Source of the DNA: Acidobacteriota bacterium
Lineage (GTDB): Bacteria > Acidobacteriota > Terriglobia > Acidiferrales > UBA7541
Length of the DNA stretch: 37,138 nt
Direction: 5' to 3'
NCBI GenBank assembly: GCA_003223215.1
Contig: QHYH01000168.1
Coordinates: 1-37,138 of the forward strand
Shown here: in pieces, positions 26,950 through 34,795 of the stretch
How positions within the stretch are numbered: position 1 is the first letter of the stretch
Layout of the letters: every line of letters starts with the position of its first letter
The notes under the pieces: model-generated
What the model saw: only the letters and a program-made list of their open reading frames with translations
What the model was told of the DNA's origin: nothing
The model's database searches: none
Translations under genes and position numbers: made by a program

Positions 26950-27213
26950 ATGAAACCGACAACGGAGTTGAAGCTGCGACCCTATCATGAGTGGCCGCCC
27001 TGTGACGGACACCCGCGACCTGCCGTATTTCCCGAGCTTGCCAAAATACTGGAGCGCGGAACGATCACCGTGTTTCTTGACCCGATAGAAAACGACTACT
27101 TGCCCAAGCCGGACAGCAGTGCTCTCCCACGGTGCGACAGACCTCTGTTCTGGGCCATCGCTGAGCCCCGGCTCAGAGGATGGGTATGCCATCACTGCAT
27201 AGAAGTGAATTAG
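26950..27213 (+). CDS. Small Cys-containing hypothetical protein
   Basis: 87 residues from ATG 26950, chosen because GGGAGG lies about six bases upstream; an earlier in-frame GTG (26926) and ATG (26935) overlap the preceding small ORF. Four Cys (residues 18, 62, 80 and 83) with a terminal WVCHHC suggest a zinc-binding fold, although the spacing is unusual. The middle (ELAKILERGTITVFLDPIEN) looks globular. No family is recognised. The gene follows the CPEC micro-ORF by 11 nt. Confidence 0.5.
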   Translation: MKPTTELKLRPYHEWPPCDGHPRPAVFPELAKILERGTITVFLDPIENDYLPKPDSSALPRCDRPLFWAIAEPRLRGWVCHHCIEVN

Positions 27214-27330
27214 GTGCGGCGTGGGAACACATGATTGAAATCGCAGACCAGGGAAGCAAATGCAGCAAGTTTGCTGTAGGTTTGGATGGGACAAGCCGCA
27301 TTAGCTCGTCGCAAAAATCAGTCGAAAAGA

Positions 27331-27756
27331 TTATATGTGGCGGGTCCCCGTGGGTTCGGACTGTGCCTTGTTTTCCCCGCCGAGATCCTGAGTTTCTTGC
27401 GAGGCCAGGCCTACCAGGTCCTCCTCATTCGTGCGTCTCGCGCCGCATTGCGGGCATGTCCAAAGGCGGAAGCTTGTCTTTTCCGGATGGATTTCCGCGA
27501 GATACATCGGCATCCCGTCAAGGAAACATCTGACTTTGGGCAGCATGTCCATCTCATCCCCGTTTCCGTTCTGGCTCAGCATGAAGTATCCACGATGGGT
27601 GTTGTAGCGGACGAGACAATCGGGCTCCGTACAGCCATACGTGGTCGCTTGAGTTGCGTCATCCCCGTTATTCAAGAAGCTCCGATTCAACCTCATTTCC
27701 AGAAGATGTTCGTGACAAAGCGGGCGAAGGTCTTTGCTCGGCTGAGTAGCAGGCAT
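27331..27756 (-). CDS. Zinc-ribbon hypothetical protein
   Basis: 141 residues from ATG 27756 with a strong GGAGGAGGGG upstream. Cys at 14, 42, 47, 77, 101 and 104, plus His at 16 and 18, give two probable metal sites: an N-terminal CHEH and YGCTEPDC region, and a C-terminal ribbon whose last half is WTCPQCGARR. Sequence such as RYNTHRGYFMLSQNG and GMPMYLAEIHPE reminds me of uncharacterised acidobacterial proteins of this size, but no function is known. The tail after residue 110 is polar and probably disordered. It is convergent with the small Cys-rich gene at 26950. Confidence 0.65.
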   Translation of the reverse strand: MPATQPSKDLRPLCHEHLLEMRLNRSFLNNGDDATQATTYGCTEPDCLVRYNTHRGYFMLSQNGNGDEMDMLPKVRCFLDGMPMYLAEIHPEKTSFRLWTCPQCGARRTNEEDLVGLASQETQDLGGENKAQSEPTGTRHI

Positions 27757-28077
27757 ATCCCCTCCTCCAGGACACCTCCAAACGTGCTTCTGCCGGACAC
27801 CGTGAGTCAGTGGAACACGCTAGGTCCGTTAGGTTTTGGAGTTGTACCCCAGTACGTAAATTCATATGCCAGCGACTTACGGTTGTCAAGAGTTTATTCC
27901 CCATTTATTCCCTGAAGGTGCATACGGGATTAGCGTCGTCTTGAGGAACACCGCATTGCCGTTCTGTCCTGAGCGAACTGCCATAATCAGCGAACGATGC
28001 CCCAAAGCCACACTAAGCTACCCCTTGACACTCGACAGGAACCGATGGCATTCTCTTGTCGAATGCCGAGGGGAGAG
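27757..28077. other. Intergenic region upstream of the PadR-ADOP pair
   Basis: No gene recognised. A perfect TTGACA lies at 28025-28030, and 18 bases later CATTCT is a poor -10, so a promoter for the PadR gene here is possible but weak. No PadR-type palindrome was identified with confidence. Confidence 0.3.
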
Positions 28078-28407
28078 ATGAAGCAATCTACCGATCTTCT
28101 GCAAGGGACGCTCGACTTGCTGATCTTGAAGTCGCTGGCGCTTGCTTCCATGCATGGGTGGGGAATCGCCGAACGTATTCAACAAGTATCGAAAGACGCG
28201 CTACAAATTGGACAGGGGTCCTTATATCCCGCGCTGCACAGATTGGAATACAAAGGCTGGATTAAAGCCGACTGGGGTGTTTCCGAGAACAATCGTCGCG
28301 CAAAGTTCTACTCACTCACTCGTGCAGGGAAGAAGCAACTACAGGCCGAAATGGAAGATTGGAATCGACTCACAAACGCAATAGCCCTCGTGTTGGAGCG
28401 AGTCTGA
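28078..28407 (+). CDS. PadR-family transcriptional regulator
   Basis: 109 residues from ATG 28078 with GGGGAG a few bases upstream. The winged-helix N-terminus (STDLLQGTLDLLILKSLALA, HGWGIAERIQQVSKDALQIG, then QGSLYPALHRLEYKGWIKAD) and wing (NNRRAKFYSLTRAGKKQLQA) are complete, followed by the dimerising C-terminal helix (EMEDWNRLTNAIALVLERV). This matches the acidobacterial PadR subfamily that lies beside ADOP permeases. It should be a cytoplasmic dimeric repressor of the following permease gene, which starts 10 nt after its stop. The inducer is unknown. It is intact, in contrast to the frameshifted PadR at 8295. Confidence 0.92.
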   Translation: MKQSTDLLQGTLDLLILKSLALASMHGWGIAERIQQVSKDALQIGQGSLYPALHRLEYKGWIKADWGVSENNRRAKFYSLTRAGKKQLQAEMEDWNRLTNAIALVLERV

Positions 28408-28417
28408 CAGGCCACGA

Positions 28418-31090
28418 ATGCTCACCGAATTTCTAACACGTCTCCGGTTTCTGGTCGCACGCAAGGGTCCCACCGATGTAGATGAGGAGCTACGATCTCA
28501 CCTCGAACATCTCATCGAGACGAACATAGCCGCAGGGATGTCCGCTGAAGAAGCGCGGCGACACGCGGCAATCGCTTTCGGAGGGGTTGAACAGACACGC
28601 GAGGAGTGCCGTCAACAAGCGCCTGGATGGCTCGCGGAGACTGTTGCCCAGGACGTGCGCTATGGCTTACGCATGCTCCGGAAAGATCCGGGCTTCACGC
28701 TCGTGGCTTTCCTGACCCTTGCGCTCGGTGTCGGCGTGAACACAGCAATGTTTACAGTGATCCGAGCAGTGCTCCTGAAGCCGTTGCCATACCGTGATCC
28801 GGGCCGACTGGTGCGTCTCGTGCTGACCGTCCCCAATCGCAACATAATTGATCAAGCATTCAACGAACTGCGATTTGAGGAGATGCGAGCCACCGCTAAG
28901 TCCTTCAGTGAATTGGGAGCCTTCGGACCGCTAGAGAATTTCACTCTTTCCGGTGGCAGTGAGCCTGAGGTTGTGAATGCTGCTCGCGTCTCCGCGAATT
29001 TCCTGGCGATTCTAGGCACGGAGCCCATGCTTGGACGCAGCTTCCTTCCAGAAGAGGACAAGCATGGAGGGGATCCTGTGGCAATGATCAGCAGCGAGTT
29101 ATGGTGGCGCCGATTCAACGGTGATCCACATGTCGTCGGTAAATCGGCCACGGTTGATGCGGTCCCGTACACAATTATTGGCGTCTTGCCAGCGGGTTTT
29201 GCCTTTCCGACGGCTGACGTAGACATTTGGGTGACCCGCCCGTCCGAATGGTCGGCGCTTCCATCTGGAGCTTGGCGCACGGTAGGTTTATTGAAGGGTT
29301 TCGCCCGCTTGAAGCCGCAAGTCAGCTTCGAACAGGCGCGCGCTGAGATGAATGTACTACAACGACGCTACGCTACCGCTCATCCCAATCCCAATGACGC
29401 AGATCCACGTGTAACCATGAACGTAGTGCCGTTGAGGAATCAAATAGTAGCCAATGTCCGCCCGATGCTCTGGATGCTGTTTAGTGCGGTGGGGTTTTTA
29501 CTTCTGATCGCTTGCGCCAACGTGGCTAGTCTGTCTCTTGCACGGGCGACGACTCGCTCCCGTGAGTTCGCAGTAAGGGCAGCAATAGGTGCCACGCGCG
29601 GTCGACTCCTTGCCCAACTACTGGCGGAGGGCCTGATACTTGCGACCATTGGAGGAATTGGTGGTCTCTTCTTGGCGAAATGGAGTTTGCATTCCATCGT
29701 CCGCATTGAGGCACTTCATCTGCCGCGCGTCGCAGAGATTCGCCTGGACAGCATAGTCCTCGCATTCACATTGGCGCTTTCCATCGCGACTGTCGTTCTA
29801 TTCGGGCTTTTCCCGTCCCTCTCAGTGTCGCGGCCTGATGTAGCGGGGATATTGCGGGGGAATGTTCAGGGAGACCATGAAGCATGGAAACTGCTTGGCA
29901 GTCGTGGGCTGCTAGTAATAGGACAAGTCGCTCTATCGACGGTGTTGCTCATCGGTGCGGTGCTTCTTCTGAGGAGCTTCGCTCGCCTGCACAGCGTCGA
30001 CCCAGGATTTCGACCATCGAATCTCCTCACCGTAAGACTCGCTCTACCCCGCGCACGATACGACACAGACGTAAAGAAACACGCTTTGTTCCAGGAATTG
30101 ATGCGGCGCTTGGCAGCCATTCCCGGCGTACGCAGCGCCTCCGCAGCACTCTCGCTTCCCACGAAAAACCCCTTGTACACCAACATAATGAAAGTCGAGG
30201 GAGTCCAACTCACCGACCAGGATTACGGGCTGTCAGACATACAACTGCAGAGCATTACACCAGGATATTTCGAGAGTTTAGCCATTCCGCTGCGGCAGGG
30301 CCGCGAATTTACCGAACAGGACAACGATTTGGGCGCCCCACCGGTGGTGATACTTAATGAGAGCTTGGCTCGCCTCCTCTGGCCTGACTATCCACGAACC
30401 ATAGATCTGATTGGTCGGCACATTTGGGAGGGTGCCGATAAGATGATCGGCGAGCTGAAGATTGTAGGCGTAGTAGGCGACGTGCACGAACGTGGGCTGA
30501 CCAGCCAACCTCGGCCCGAATTTTATGTACCGTTTGTGGTCCATCCTCCCCAAAGGGTCTACTTGGCCGTGCGCTCTCAGGCCGATCCGCTGAGCCTGGC
30601 CACCGTCGTTCGCAACCAAGTGCTGGCGATTGATAGCGACCAGGCCATCTCAGACGTGCATACGATGGAAGACGTAATCGATGAATCTGTAGGGCAGCAG
30701 CGCTTAACAATGCTGCTAGTCAGTTCGTTTGCTATCCTCGCCCTGCTACTGGCCATCGTTGGCATTTTTGGCCTTGTTGCCTACTCTGTATCAGTACGAA
30801 CGCAAGAACTAGGTATCCGACGGGCATTGGGGGCACAGCGGAGGGACATCCTGGGGCTCGTGCTCGGCCAAGCCTTTACACTAGCTTTTCTTGGGGTTGG
30901 GCTCGGCCTCGTCGCAACATTCGCGCTAACGCGACTGATGAAGGATTTTCTGTTTCAAATAAGTGCCACTGATCCGGCTACGCTCGTAGGAATAGCGCTG
31001 CTGTTTTTTATCGTGGCCTTGCTGGCCAGCTTCATTCCGGCTGAGCGGGCAACGCGGGTCGACCCAATGACGGCCCTGCGCACGGCTTGA
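28418..31090 (+). CDS. ADOP-family MacB/FtsX-like permease
   Basis: 890 residues. Residues 1-75 form the soluble helical N-terminus (DVDEELRSHLEHLIETNIAA, AIAFGGVEQTREECRQQ). A membrane helix lies at about 92-120 (FLTLALGVGVNTAMFTVIRA). A MacB-like periplasmic domain, an FtsX block (LLIACANVASLSLARATTRS), a second helix (GQVALSTVLLIGAVLLLRSF), a second periplasmic domain and a C-terminal FtsX block follow (LLLAIVGIFGLVAYSVSVRT). The protein ends RATRVDPMTALRTA. It is intact and starts 10 nt after the PadR gene, so it forms a two-gene operon. The N-terminus is more diverged from the minus-strand permeases than they are from each other, so this is an older paralogue. No ATPase gene is nearby. 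Substrate unknown. Confidence 0.93.
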   Translation: MLTEFLTRLRFLVARKGPTDVDEELRSHLEHLIETNIAAGMSAEEARRHAAIAFGGVEQTREECRQQAPGWLAETVAQDVRYGLRMLRKDPGFTLVAFLTLALGVGVNTAMFTVIRAVLLKPLPYRDPGRLVRLVLTVPNRNIIDQAFNELRFEEMRATAKSFSELGAFGPLENFTLSGGSEPEVVNAARVSANFLAILGTEPMLGRSFLPEEDKHGGDPVAMISSELWWRRFNGDPHVVGKSATVDAVPYTIIGVLPAGFAFPTADVDIWVTRPSEWSALPSGAWRTVGLLKGFARLKPQVSFEQARAEMNVLQRRYATAHPNPNDADPRVTMNVVPLRNQIVANVRPMLWMLFSAVGFLLLIACANVASLSLARATTRSREFAVRAAIGATRGRLLAQLLAEGLILATIGGIGGLFLAKWSLHSIVRIEALHLPRVAEIRLDSIVLAFTLALSIATVVLFGLFPSLSVSRPDVAGILRGNVQGDHEAWKLLGSRGLLVIGQVALSTVLLIGAVLLLRSFARLHSVDPGFRPSNLLTVRLALPRARYDTDVKKHALFQELMRRLAAIPGVRSASAALSLPTKNPLYTNIMKVEGVQLTDQDYGLSDIQLQSITPGYFESLAIPLRQGREFTEQDNDLGAPPVVILNESLARLLWPDYPRTIDLIGRHIWEGADKMIGELKIVGVVGDVHERGLTSQPRPEFYVPFVVHPPQRVYLAVRSQADPLSLATVVRNQVLAIDSDQAISDVHTMEDVIDESVGQQRLTMLLVSSFAILALLLAIVGIFGLVAYSVSVRTQELGIRRALGAQRRDILGLVLGQAFTLAFLGVGLGLVATFALTRLMKDFLFQISATDPATLVGIALLFFIVALLASFIPAERATRVDPMTALRTA

Positions 31091-31161
31091 TCGCGCGATA
31101 TGCCTTTAATCCCGGCCCCTAGCCTATCGAGTTAAGAGAGCCCACTTACGCACACGCGTCA

Positions 31162-32388
31162 ATGTTCCTCATGCCGCCACTGAATCGCTACAAGACGGTG
31201 CCTTCCGCAGCTGTCACTGCCATCTTCGTGCTGGCGGGTTGCTCGGCAAGGAAGCCCATTGCTCCACCCTACGCTCCGTTTCGGCTCGAGTCTGTAAGGG
31301 GTGATTCCGTTCTTCTTACGCCGCCTATTCCGGAGGGCAAGAATGAGTGCGCGTTAGTTAAACTAACGCTCAAGAGCAGTCCTGCGCCCTCGGGAGTTCA
31401 TTGTTCCGCGGAGAGAGGTCATTTCCGTGTCGAGCAAGCAAATAACGACCCCAGTTCTGTCCACATTACACTGCCAGCCCTAGCGACATGGCTCGGCGAT
31501 TTAGAAGGCGGCTTCGGCTCCGATGGCAAGGATGAAATCGCAGCACTGTTCGCACTTCTGGGTGATTTAGACAAACTGCAGGAAGCAGGTTGTTTTCCGG
31601 ACACCAAGCTCTCGATTCGTGATTTCATCCTGCAAAGCCTCCCCATGAAGCCAACCGACAGCCTATTCAATTATTACGGTTACCTCGCAGATCACAGTGG
31701 ACTGAACCTCAAGCCTGGGATGCGCTTAAAGGTCGAGCACGCCTATTTCCGACCCGCTGAAGAAGGAGAGGAAGAGCACACCGCCAAGCTTTTCCTTGGG
31801 GTCAGCACCGCGTACTTCAACCTGCAGTTGACCAGTGATGGCAGGATTCGCTTCCGTCAAAATGGGACTGCCAAGTACACACCGCCATCTCTGGTTCACG
31901 GGGTACATGATGAGATCTCAGATCTCGCCATCAGTTCCATTCCGCAGGAGCGTTACTTCCGGCTTCTTTTCAAGACATATCTCGTGCCCCAAAAACACAC
32001 CCGCTCCACAGCTATCATTGGAGCAACGAAATCCAGCCAATTAGATGAACTCGACAAAGAACTCCGCGCCCATCTTGCTGAGGATTGCAAAAATACCGCA
32101 GCAATCTACGGAGCCGTCTGTTTCGGGTTCGAAGGGTTCGTTACGCTTACCCCACAGGTCAAGGTAGAGTTGAACGGAAAAACCAAGTTCATTGATTCGG
32201 GAACAAGAATCAAGGACCTTTTATCCCGGTCACAAGCAGACGGCCTCAAATCTCTTAAGATCCAGCGGCAGTTTCTCGATTCCTACTATGATCTGCAGTT
32301 CGACCCTGCCGACCCCAATGTGTTATCACTCGCGCTTGTAGCTCGTGATCGAGTGACTTGGTCCAACAGTCCCCGAGCGCTTCATTGA
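31162..32388 (+). CDS. Lipoprotein of unknown function with possible beta-grasp C-terminus
   Basis: 408 residues from ATG 31162 (Met at residue 4 is an alternative; no strong ribosome-binding site is seen for either). Lipobox VLAGC (Cys27) predicts a lipid-anchored exported protein. The central region (about 90-330) shows no known family; it includes YFNLQLTSDGRIRFRQ and YFRLLFKTYLVPQKHTRST. The last ~90 residues contain VKVELNGKTKFIDSGTRIKD and end LSLALVARDRVTW, which looks like an SLBB/GfcC-type beta-grasp module used by outer-membrane polysaccharide export proteins. That comparison is from memory and weak. The BlaI-type regulator gene begins 23 nt after its stop and may be cotranscribed. 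Confidence 0.65.
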   Translation: MFLMPPLNRYKTVPSAAVTAIFVLAGCSARKPIAPPYAPFRLESVRGDSVLLTPPIPEGKNECALVKLTLKSSPAPSGVHCSAERGHFRVEQANNDPSSVHITLPALATWLGDLEGGFGSDGKDEIAALFALLGDLDKLQEAGCFPDTKLSIRDFILQSLPMKPTDSLFNYYGYLADHSGLNLKPGMRLKVEHAYFRPAEEGEEEHTAKLFLGVSTAYFNLQLTSDGRIRFRQNGTAKYTPPSLVHGVHDEISDLAISSIPQERYFRLLFKTYLVPQKHTRSTAIIGATKSSQLDELDKELRAHLAEDCKNTAAIYGAVCFGFEGFVTLTPQVKVELNGKTKFIDSGTRIKDLLSRSQADGLKSLKIQRQFLDSYYDLQFDPADPNVLSLALVARDRVTWSNSPRALH

Positions 32389-32411
32389 ACCAGGAAGGCG
32401 TCTCCTATCCC

Positions 32412-32750
32412 ATGGTAAAAAGAAGACGAAAAGTCAACGGTCTCAGCCGTCGCGAAACCCAAATAATGGCCGTTCTTTACAAGTTGGGGAAAGCTAGCGT
32501 TGCAGACGTTCTCGATAAGTTACCGGACAGAAGGAACTATTCGACCGTGCGCGCCCAACTTCGGGTGCTTGAAGAAAAACGGCTCGTACGACACGAAACG
32601 AAGAAGCTGCGGTACCTCTACGCTCCGACCGTGCCGCGTCAGATTGCGCAGCGTTCCGCTCTCCGTCATATGATCGAAACTTTCTTTGATGGCTCCGTGG
32701 AAAATTCGCTCGCTACGATCCTAACTGAAGACAACCTAGAGCTATTGTAA
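32412..32750 (+). CDS. BlaI/MecI-family transcriptional repressor
   Basis: 112 residues from ATG 32412. The winged-helix domain is clear: LSRRETQIMAVLYKLGKASV (helix 1-2), DVLDKLPDRRNYSTVRAQLR (recognition helix) and LEEKRLVRHETKKLRYLYAP (wing). A C-terminal dimerisation helix follows (RSALRHMIETFFDGSVENSL). BlaI proteins repress resistance or stress genes and are inactivated by proteolysis triggered by BlaR1-type sensors. No BlaR1/M56 peptidase gene follows here; the next 1 kb is non-coding or element sequence. GGAAGG lies about 14 bases upstream, rather far, so the start is not certain. It may regulate the preceding lipoprotein gene or a distant target. Confidence 0.85.
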   Translation: MVKRRRKVNGLSRRETQIMAVLYKLGKASVADVLDKLPDRRNYSTVRAQLRVLEEKRLVRHETKKLRYLYAPTVPRQIAQRSALRHMIETFFDGSVENSLATILTEDNLELL

Positions 32751-33054
32751 TTGTAAGCGCTCTTGTGCACGTGGTCAGGCTGCGTGGTGCGGATCATTAC
32801 GTTGACTTATCAAACGAGGCTGACGTGCGCGAAATGAAATCCCTCCTCAGCACTTTTCGGTAGCAACGCTGACTGGCCACTCACAATGGACCATTAACCC
32901 GCTGTCGGTAGAAGTGGTCCCACTGCATCATCCGAACTAACTTTCTACTCGAAGAGCGAGGTGTGCGGTTCCGCTCGCCGAGGCATGTGTGGCTTGCGCC
33001 CCGCCCCATCACCCCAGAGTCTACGGAACACCTCGACAGTCGAAGGGCCAAGTC

Positions 33055-33170
33055 CGGCGTATAATGTCGCCTTCCGAATTATGCCGAATTGAGTCTCATA
33101 GCCAACCGTCTTTCCTCTCCATAGCTGGCTGTCGAGGCCCAAGCGATGCTTTATTTAAGTCGGCATAATC
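33055..33170 (+). repeat. Left arm of a long inverted repeat with GGCATAAT sites
   Basis: This arm contains CGGCGTATAATGTCGCC (33055-33071), GAATTATGCCGAATT (33076-33090) and AAGTCGGCATAATC (33157-33170). Each is matched in inverted order in the right arm at 33495-33608. The ~65 bp between the sites is also similar (CAACCGTCTTTCCTCTCCAT here, CAACACCGTTTCCCCTCCAT in the reverse complement of the other arm; GATGCTT in both). Three copies of one short motif in defined orientation suggest recombinase binding sites. Confidence 0.8.
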
Positions 33171-33270
33171 CCGCGTAAATTGATCCCAGTACCAACTCCT
33201 CATAACACGGCGAACCAGAGCCCAGTACCCACTTTTGTGGAAGCTTATAGAACTTCTTGAGAAGTCCTCC

Positions 33271-33480
33271 TCAAGAAACGAAATTCTGCAAGTTCTGCTC
33301 GGACGGGAGGGCCTTTGTGGTCTGTTTCGGTGTCGTCTCCCGTCGAAAGATCGCTGGCCACTGCAAAATCAGGGTAGGCACAACCCAAGCCAGAACGTTA
33401 CAAATCCAGATCATGCTGGGGTTGGTGCCCGTATCCAACCGGCCAAGGACAGGGATTTCGTCGCGCGATTCGGGTGATCG
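33271..33480 (-). other. Coding-like frame inside the inverted repeats
   Basis: The minus-strand frame ending at TGA 33271 reads RDEIPVLGRLDTGTNPSMIW, ICNVLAWVVPTLILQWPAIF, then RRETTPKQTTKALPSEQNLQ. It has a plausible membrane helix and a polar tail. No ATG precedes the open part except an internal Met (about 33419), and an upstream TGA lies in the right repeat arm. It may be the end of a small membrane-protein gene carried as a cassette. Family unknown. Confidence 0.35.
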
Positions 33481-33494
33481 ATGGCTAGGTCGGA

Positions 33495-33608
33495 GATTAT
33501 GCCGACTTAATCAAGCATCAGTGTGCGTGGAAAGACAGGAATGGAGGGGAAACGGTGTTGACGACATGGGGGGATTCGGCATAATCCGCGACGCGGCATT
33601 ATATGCCT
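33495..33608 (-). repeat. Right arm of the long inverted repeat
   Basis: Inverted partner of 33055-33170, with GATTATGCCGACTT (33495-33508), ATTCGGCATAATCC (33574-33587) and CGGCATTATATGCC (33594-33607). The motif matches of 12-14 bases and the similar spacing show the two arms share an origin. About 325 bp lies between the arms. The tyrosine recombinase gene starts 145 bp outside this arm. Confidence 0.8.
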
Positions 33609-33689
33609 TGAACTAAACCGCTACGCAGTATGGGTAGTGCTACAGTCGTCTTGTCCTGACAGGTTGTCCTCGCCGCTGCTTCAGTTCCC

Positions 33690-33747
33690 TCTCCTTTGCG
33701 AAACCATGGCGTGGCTGTTTGCAGCCTATTCCATCTCGCAAAGGAGA
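33690..33747 (+). promoter_or_regulatory. Stem that sequesters the recombinase Shine-Dalgarno
   Basis: TCTCCTTTGCGA (33690-33701) and TCGCAAAGGAGA (33736-33747) are perfect 12 bp complements separated by 34 bases. The right strand contains AAAGGAG, the ribosome-binding site of the recombinase at ATG 33753. In RNA the stem would hide that site. A short ORF (33706-33756) runs through the loop and the right strand. Confidence 0.7.
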
Positions 33748-33756
33748 TTTCCATGA
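33706..33756 (+). CDS. Possible 16-residue leader peptide
   Basis: ATG 33706 opens MAWLFAAYSISQRRFP and stops at TGA 33754-33756, which overlaps the recombinase start as ATGA. Ribosomes on this leader would melt the stem that hides the recombinase ribosome-binding site and could reinitiate at the overlap. No Shine-Dalgarno is visible before the leader ATG, so its translation is unproven. The arrangement could be accidental. Confidence 0.4.
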   Translation: MAWLFAAYSISQRRFP

Positions 33757-34271
33757 CTTCTCTTCGGCAGCGCATGATCGAGGACCTGCAGGTCCGGAAC
33801 CTTGCCGCGAACACCCAAGACTCTTACGTCCGGCAAGTCTCGCTCTTCGCCCGATACTTCAATCAGTCACCCGAACTGCTAGGACCGGAGCAGATCCGCG
33901 CCTATCAGCTCTATTTGACGAACGAAAAGAAACTGGCAACCGGCTCCATCGTGATCGCCGTTTCCGCCCTGCGCTTCCTCTATAACGTGACGCTCAAGAA
34001 AGGCTGGAGCTTCGAGGAAGTCATCCCCGCACCCAAGAAGCCCCAGAAGCTGCCTATCGTACTGAGCCCCGAGGAAGTTCTTGCGTTTCTGGACTGCGTC
34101 CGGAGCAGGAAACATCGTGCTATCTTGACCACCTGCTACGCCGCCGGCCTTCGTATCTCCGAGGCCATTGCGCTCACCCCTTCCGCGATCGACAGCAAGC
34201 GCATGGTCATCCGGGTCGAGCAGGGTAAAGGGAGAAAAGATCGCTTATGCGCCGCGGTCCAAAATGCGTAG
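33753..34271 (+). pseudogene. Truncated tyrosine recombinase (XerC/IS91-associated type)
   Basis: From ATG 33753 (AAAGGAG upstream) the 172-residue frame holds the complete core-binding domain (RQRMIEDLQVRNLAANTQDS, YVRQVSLFARYF, TGSIVIAVSALRFLYNVTLK) and the first part of the catalytic domain: ILTTCYAAGLRISEAIALTP (catalytic Arg134) and EQGKGRKDR (catalytic Lys159). Homology stops at about 34244; the HxxR, His/Trp and Tyr boxes are missing. It resembles recombinases that I recall beside IS91-like transposases in this phylum, but no transposase is present. The end joins 20 bases (34245-34264, containing TTATGCGCCGCGG, similar to the motifs in the inverted repeats) and then a DUF72 remnant in the opposite direction. 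It cannot be catalytically active. Confidence 0.8.
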
Positions 34272-34690
34272 TGATTGTTGGCAAATGCCAGAATCATGAT
34301 TCGCCGCTCTTGAACCTTCTTGTGAAGACTGACCCACTCGGAAAGATCACCTTGGCGATCAACAATCACCTTGTCCCAAGTTGTCCTTTTTTCCTCGATC
34401 CCTTTCCGGTCCCCCAAACCACCGAACGTAAGTGAAGTTAGACGTTATTAGATCGAATTTGTCCTTCATCTCCCACGGCCGCGGCATCCAGCCTTGATCA
34501 ATTAGCGTGAGAGCGACGCCGTGCTCTCGCAACACATCTCCACAGTGTCGAAGTGCTGCGCGTAGTAGCTGAGGTAGTCGGCGGGTCGCAAACCCCTCGG
34601 ATAGAACGATCCCTGCCATCCAGTGGCCGTGAACGACGAGGTCCCGAGGAGAATCGGCGGATGGTTCACGGAAGAGAGTATAGCGCCCAC
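34265..34690 (-). pseudogene. DUF72 (YecE-type) protein remnant with internal deletion
   Basis: The N-terminal part reads ILLGTSSFTATGWQGSFYPR and ADYLSYYAQHFDTVE, typical of DUF72. At about 34535 the sequence jumps, with a frame change, to LREHGVALTLIDQGWMPRPW and FDLITSNFTYVRW from the C-terminal part. About 125 residues are lost. At a G-run near 34412 one extra base shifts the frame again into GDRKGIEEKRTTWDKVIVDR and MILAFANNHYA, where homology ends at 34265 against the truncated recombinase. DUF72 proteins are cytoplasmic TIM-barrel-like proteins of uncertain function. The locus is clearly non-functional. Confidence 0.78.
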
Positions 34691-34795
34691 CCTCGCCGGT
34701 TCGTCGTTTTGGATTGCTCAGAACTTGCCAGGTCATGCGAAGCCAGGATATTGCTCTGTTCATCGACCAATCGGAACCAGTCACGGTTGGAACGA

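Larger units (their letters stand above)
32751..33752. other. Region holding inverted repeats and a cassette-like insert
   Basis: About 1 kb without a standard gene. It contains the two ~115 bp inverted repeats (33055-33170 and 33495-33608), a coding-like minus-strand frame between them, and the leader of the downstream recombinase. From 32751 to about 33050 I see nothing identifiable. Confidence 0.5.

Noticed and set aside
33235-33616. Two plus-strand frames between the inverted repeats
   Set aside because: The minus-strand reading of the same DNA is much more protein-like, and the plus frames end in the repeat arm.
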